Below are positions 61,501-64,000 of a DNA stretch of 64,000 nt, piece after piece (position 1 is the stretch's first letter; each line of letters starts with the position of its first letter). A program made the translations under genes and the position numbers. This DNA comes from Gorsachius magnificus (Eukaryota > Chordata > Aves > Pelecaniformes > Ardeidae): assembly GCA_034008185.1 (NCBI GenBank), contig CM067082.1, positions 100,187,311 to 100,251,310 on the forward strand, written 5' to 3'. The notes beneath the pieces were generated by a model that saw nothing but the letters and a program-made list of their open reading frames with translations, did not search any database and was not told the DNA's origin.

Positions 61501-63810
61501 GAGACAGAGGAAGTGGGGACATGGTACTTTTTAAAAATTGGAATCTTCGTAGACATTCAGACGTGTCACAGACTTTCAGACATGTAGAAGTCAAATTTAG
61601 CAATTTCCACCTGGACTTTAATTCTAAGCTGAACTTCATACCTGACCGACTTTCAGTATTCCCAGTAGTTAGTTTGGGCCTTTTAAATGAAAGAAAGAGA
61701 TGAGATTCTTTCTCTCTATAGTCCCCATTGCGAATGATACCAGAGTTGTATCTGCAAGCAAATACACGCATTTAGGCTTTAGAGGGAATCAGAGGCAGGA
61801 ATCAGAAAAAAACCCTGACTTTTTGGCACTATTTCTAAGTAAACTTAAATTCTGGCACTCCTGTGTTTATTCATAACTAAAATGGGAATAACAGTAAAAA
61901 TTAAATTTTTTAAGTTGTTTGACGTCTGAAAGGTAAAAGTCTAAAGAAGTAAGGCTATTGTATGAGTTTTGCTCTAGTGAAATAACACTTTAACATAAAA
62001 ATCAACAGATTTGTATTAATAATTAAAAGAAACCCTGTTTATTATTATATACATTTTAAGGAAAAATAAATGTGACTTGTATGATAAAAAAATGTTTTTT
62101 TAACTTTGAAAGTCATGTATGCCTTAATTTTCAAATAATTTCCAAATGTTTTGAAAGAAAATAGGTATCAAACTTTGGTCAGTTTCCTAAAAGTAATTCT
62201 GCCTTTTAAAGAATAAAAATATATGTAAACTTTACATGTCTTTGAATTACAGCTATAGCAGTCTTCATGTCACTTTTAATATCAGCTTTGAAATTCCTGT
62301 CTAGCTGTGTTTTGGCTTTTTTTTTTTAAATTCTGAAACTTGCCAAACTCTGCTGAATGTAAGCACCACATGTAGTCAGACTGTAGCTGCAAAATTCCAC
62401 ATTGCAGATAGGATCTCATTAAACAACTGGAGAAAAACCTTTAAACTTTGATTTTAAAAAAACATTTAGCCTCATTTTAAGTTTCCTCTCATGTGGTCAA
62501 TAAAACATTTACTATTGATGTCAAAGAAAAGAACATGGGAAATCCTTTTAGGGGAAAAAGCTCTACAAGCTCTAAATTGAATCGGTACATTGTGATAGGC
62601 AGTATATATCATCTTTGGATGATTCTACAAGTCAGTTTAGTCAGATACAGGGTCAAGAGATGGGTCCTTCCCAACCACTTAAGAAAGGGCTGTATATTAA
62701 CATATGCCTGGAAGTAATTTATTAGGAATGAAGAAAACATGAGTGTCTGTAATTATACAGGGCATAAGAAGGAAGGCGGCAGAAATTCTGAGCTCAGTTA
62801 TTTTAATTATAGGTGCTGAGGACCCAAGATACGATTTCTGATTTCTGATCCCTTGGCCTTTCACAGCATTTGGATTTGGACCTAGTTTTTAACTTCAGAT
62901 TGTGTCTGGTAAGGGTCTGACTTATTTTGAAGCTTTCAACTTCTATGTGTTTTCTATCTTGAGATTTTCAGAAAAGTTAGGTTTACCTGTATCTTGCTTC
63001 AAGCAGTCTTGTTAGAAAGTCAGAAAAGGATTTTAACCAAAACATGTCTCAGGTACCGCTTTAAGCTGCATCTTGATGGTAACAGACTAATTTTTTTTCT
63101 TTAACTGCCTTTTTCTCCCCCGAGCTTTTAGTTATATAGTGTGTATCTCTGAAGTCCATTCACATGCAACTCAGACTAAGTCTCCCACTGACTTTCCAGC
63201 AAGACAGCTGAATCAGGGGTAATGTACAACTCCCAATTCAACATTTATCTAAAATTAAATGAAAGAAGAAAATCCTCTTATTGCTGAGCCTAGGAGAGGT
63301 AGGGCTAAGCCTGACTGAGAAGAAGGAGAAAGAAGATAAGAAAGGTAGGGAGAGACTGGCAAGAAAACACACAGAAGGCCTGGAGAAGAATGATAAAGGG
63401 AATTTTACTGAGCATGATGATATTTTTTTCTGTTTAAAATGTTACATTCTGATTGATCACTAGTTCCTGTATACCAAGCATTCAGTGATATATTGGTGAT
63501 GTGGGTCAGCCAACACAAAAGAGCCTGACCCAGGTGGTTGTGCTGGGTTAGTGCTTTGTCATGAAGACTAATCAGTTGAAATTGATGATTTCCTGCCTCA
63601 ACTTTATGCTACAGTGCCTGTGTAGTCTTTCTGCATCTGTATATACAACAGTGACTATGTTATCACCTACACAAGTCATATTGTCTGTAATGTTCAAATC
63701 TCTGATTATATTTTTTTTACTGCTTTTTAAATTATGTAAAGCAACCAGGCAGAACAGTGCTAGTAAATATACTAAACTTCCCATCTGAAATTCATCAAAT
63801 TTGACTGGTA
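55536..63810. other. Unique AT-rich non-coding DNA
   Basis: Over 8 kb with no supported gene and no clear transposon. It contains the (AAAT)n microsatellite at 59880-59911. The region 57840-57950 is TAAT-poor but has a non-repetitive, evenly mixed composition and could be a conserved element. Open frames here are 60-102 codons, often paired on opposite strands, and none is recognisable. Confidence 0.5.
59880..59911 (+). repeat. (AAAT)n microsatellite
   Basis: Nearly eight uninterrupted units of ATAA/AAAT. A perfect run of this length is likely to vary between individuals. Confidence 0.95.
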
Positions 63811-64000
63811 AGCTGGTAACAGCAGATGAGGAGAAGGCTGAGGTACTCAACACCTTTTTTGCCTCAGTCTTCACTGGCAACCTCTCTCCTCACCCCACCC
63901 GAGTTGATGGATGGCATGAGGGGGACCGGGAGGGCAAAACCGCTCCTGCTGTAGGAGAAGATCAGGTTCGTGACCACCTGAGGAACCTGAACGCACATAA
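63811..64000 (+). mobile_element. CR1 LINE, 5' part of a copy running off the window, frame still open
   Basis: From 63813 the plus strand reads LVTADEEKAEVLNTFFASVF, then TGNLSPHP, and later VGEDQVRDHLRNLNAH, which is the CR1 ORF2 segment just ahead of the reverse transcriptase fingers. The frame has no stop over its roughly 62 codons up to the last base. It is the least damaged CR1 piece in the window and thus probably one of the youngest. The 5' truncation point lies at about 63811; the rest of the copy should follow outside the window. Confidence 0.93.

Noticed and set aside
1..64000. CRISPR arrays, operons, tRNA or rRNA genes, origins of replication
   Set aside because: No regularly spaced repeats, no tRNA-like B-box with fitting stems, and no rRNA sequence was noticed; the sequence is vertebrate nuclear DNA in which CRISPR arrays and operons are not expected.

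Overview
The window looks like vertebrate nuclear DNA, almost certainly from a bird and plausibly a neoavian. The evidence is the repeat content. There are about a dozen CR1 LINE pieces carrying the avian 3' end (a GATGATCT core followed by an ATTCTATG- or AGAATCAC-type terminal microsatellite). There are also LTRs of types common in bird genomes. No bacterial-style gene organisation is present and the sequence is AT-rich throughout. These identifications come from pattern recognition and memory of the families; no database search was possible.

No host protein-coding exon, tRNA, rRNA or CRISPR array could be supported. The many short open frames either lie in repeats or look like chance frames in AT-rich DNA. 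The window reads as intergenic sequence (a gene desert) or the inside of a very long intron.

Layout: 1-3070 is unique AT-rich DNA with one homeodomain-site-rich patch. 3071-3675 is an essentially complete solo LTR with a perfect 5-bp target-site duplication. 3676-8906 is unique. 8907-9241 (+) and 11620-12375 (-) are two decayed pieces of one LTR family in opposite orientation. 12376-24298 is mostly unique, with a CR1 piece at 13930 and a 35-bp tandem duplication at 21227. A CR1 3' end (-) lies at 24299-24623. 24624-38903 is unique with a small CR1 tail and a 71-base G-free tract near 33.7 kb. From 38.9 to 55.5 kb the window is repeat-dense: CR1 tails at 38904 and 44236, a head-to-head CR1 pair at 42338-42999, a GC-richer LTR-like block at 44440-45640, CR1 ORF2 debris at 46341 and 47672, a 145-bp near-identical direct repeat at 47893 and 50183, and a 2.5-kb CR1 copy at 53028-55535 split by an insertion. 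55536-63810 is unique AT-rich DNA with an AAAT microsatellite. 63811-64000 is the start of another CR1 copy that is still open in frame at the window edge.

No genes are seen to work together. The biology here is the insertion history of CR1 retroposons and endogenous retroviral LTRs. I found no strong candidate for an undescribed system. The best leads are the two-copy 145-bp repeat, the insertion inside the long CR1 copy, the GC-rich LTR-like block, and several non-repetitive TAAT-rich patches that could be conserved regulatory elements.
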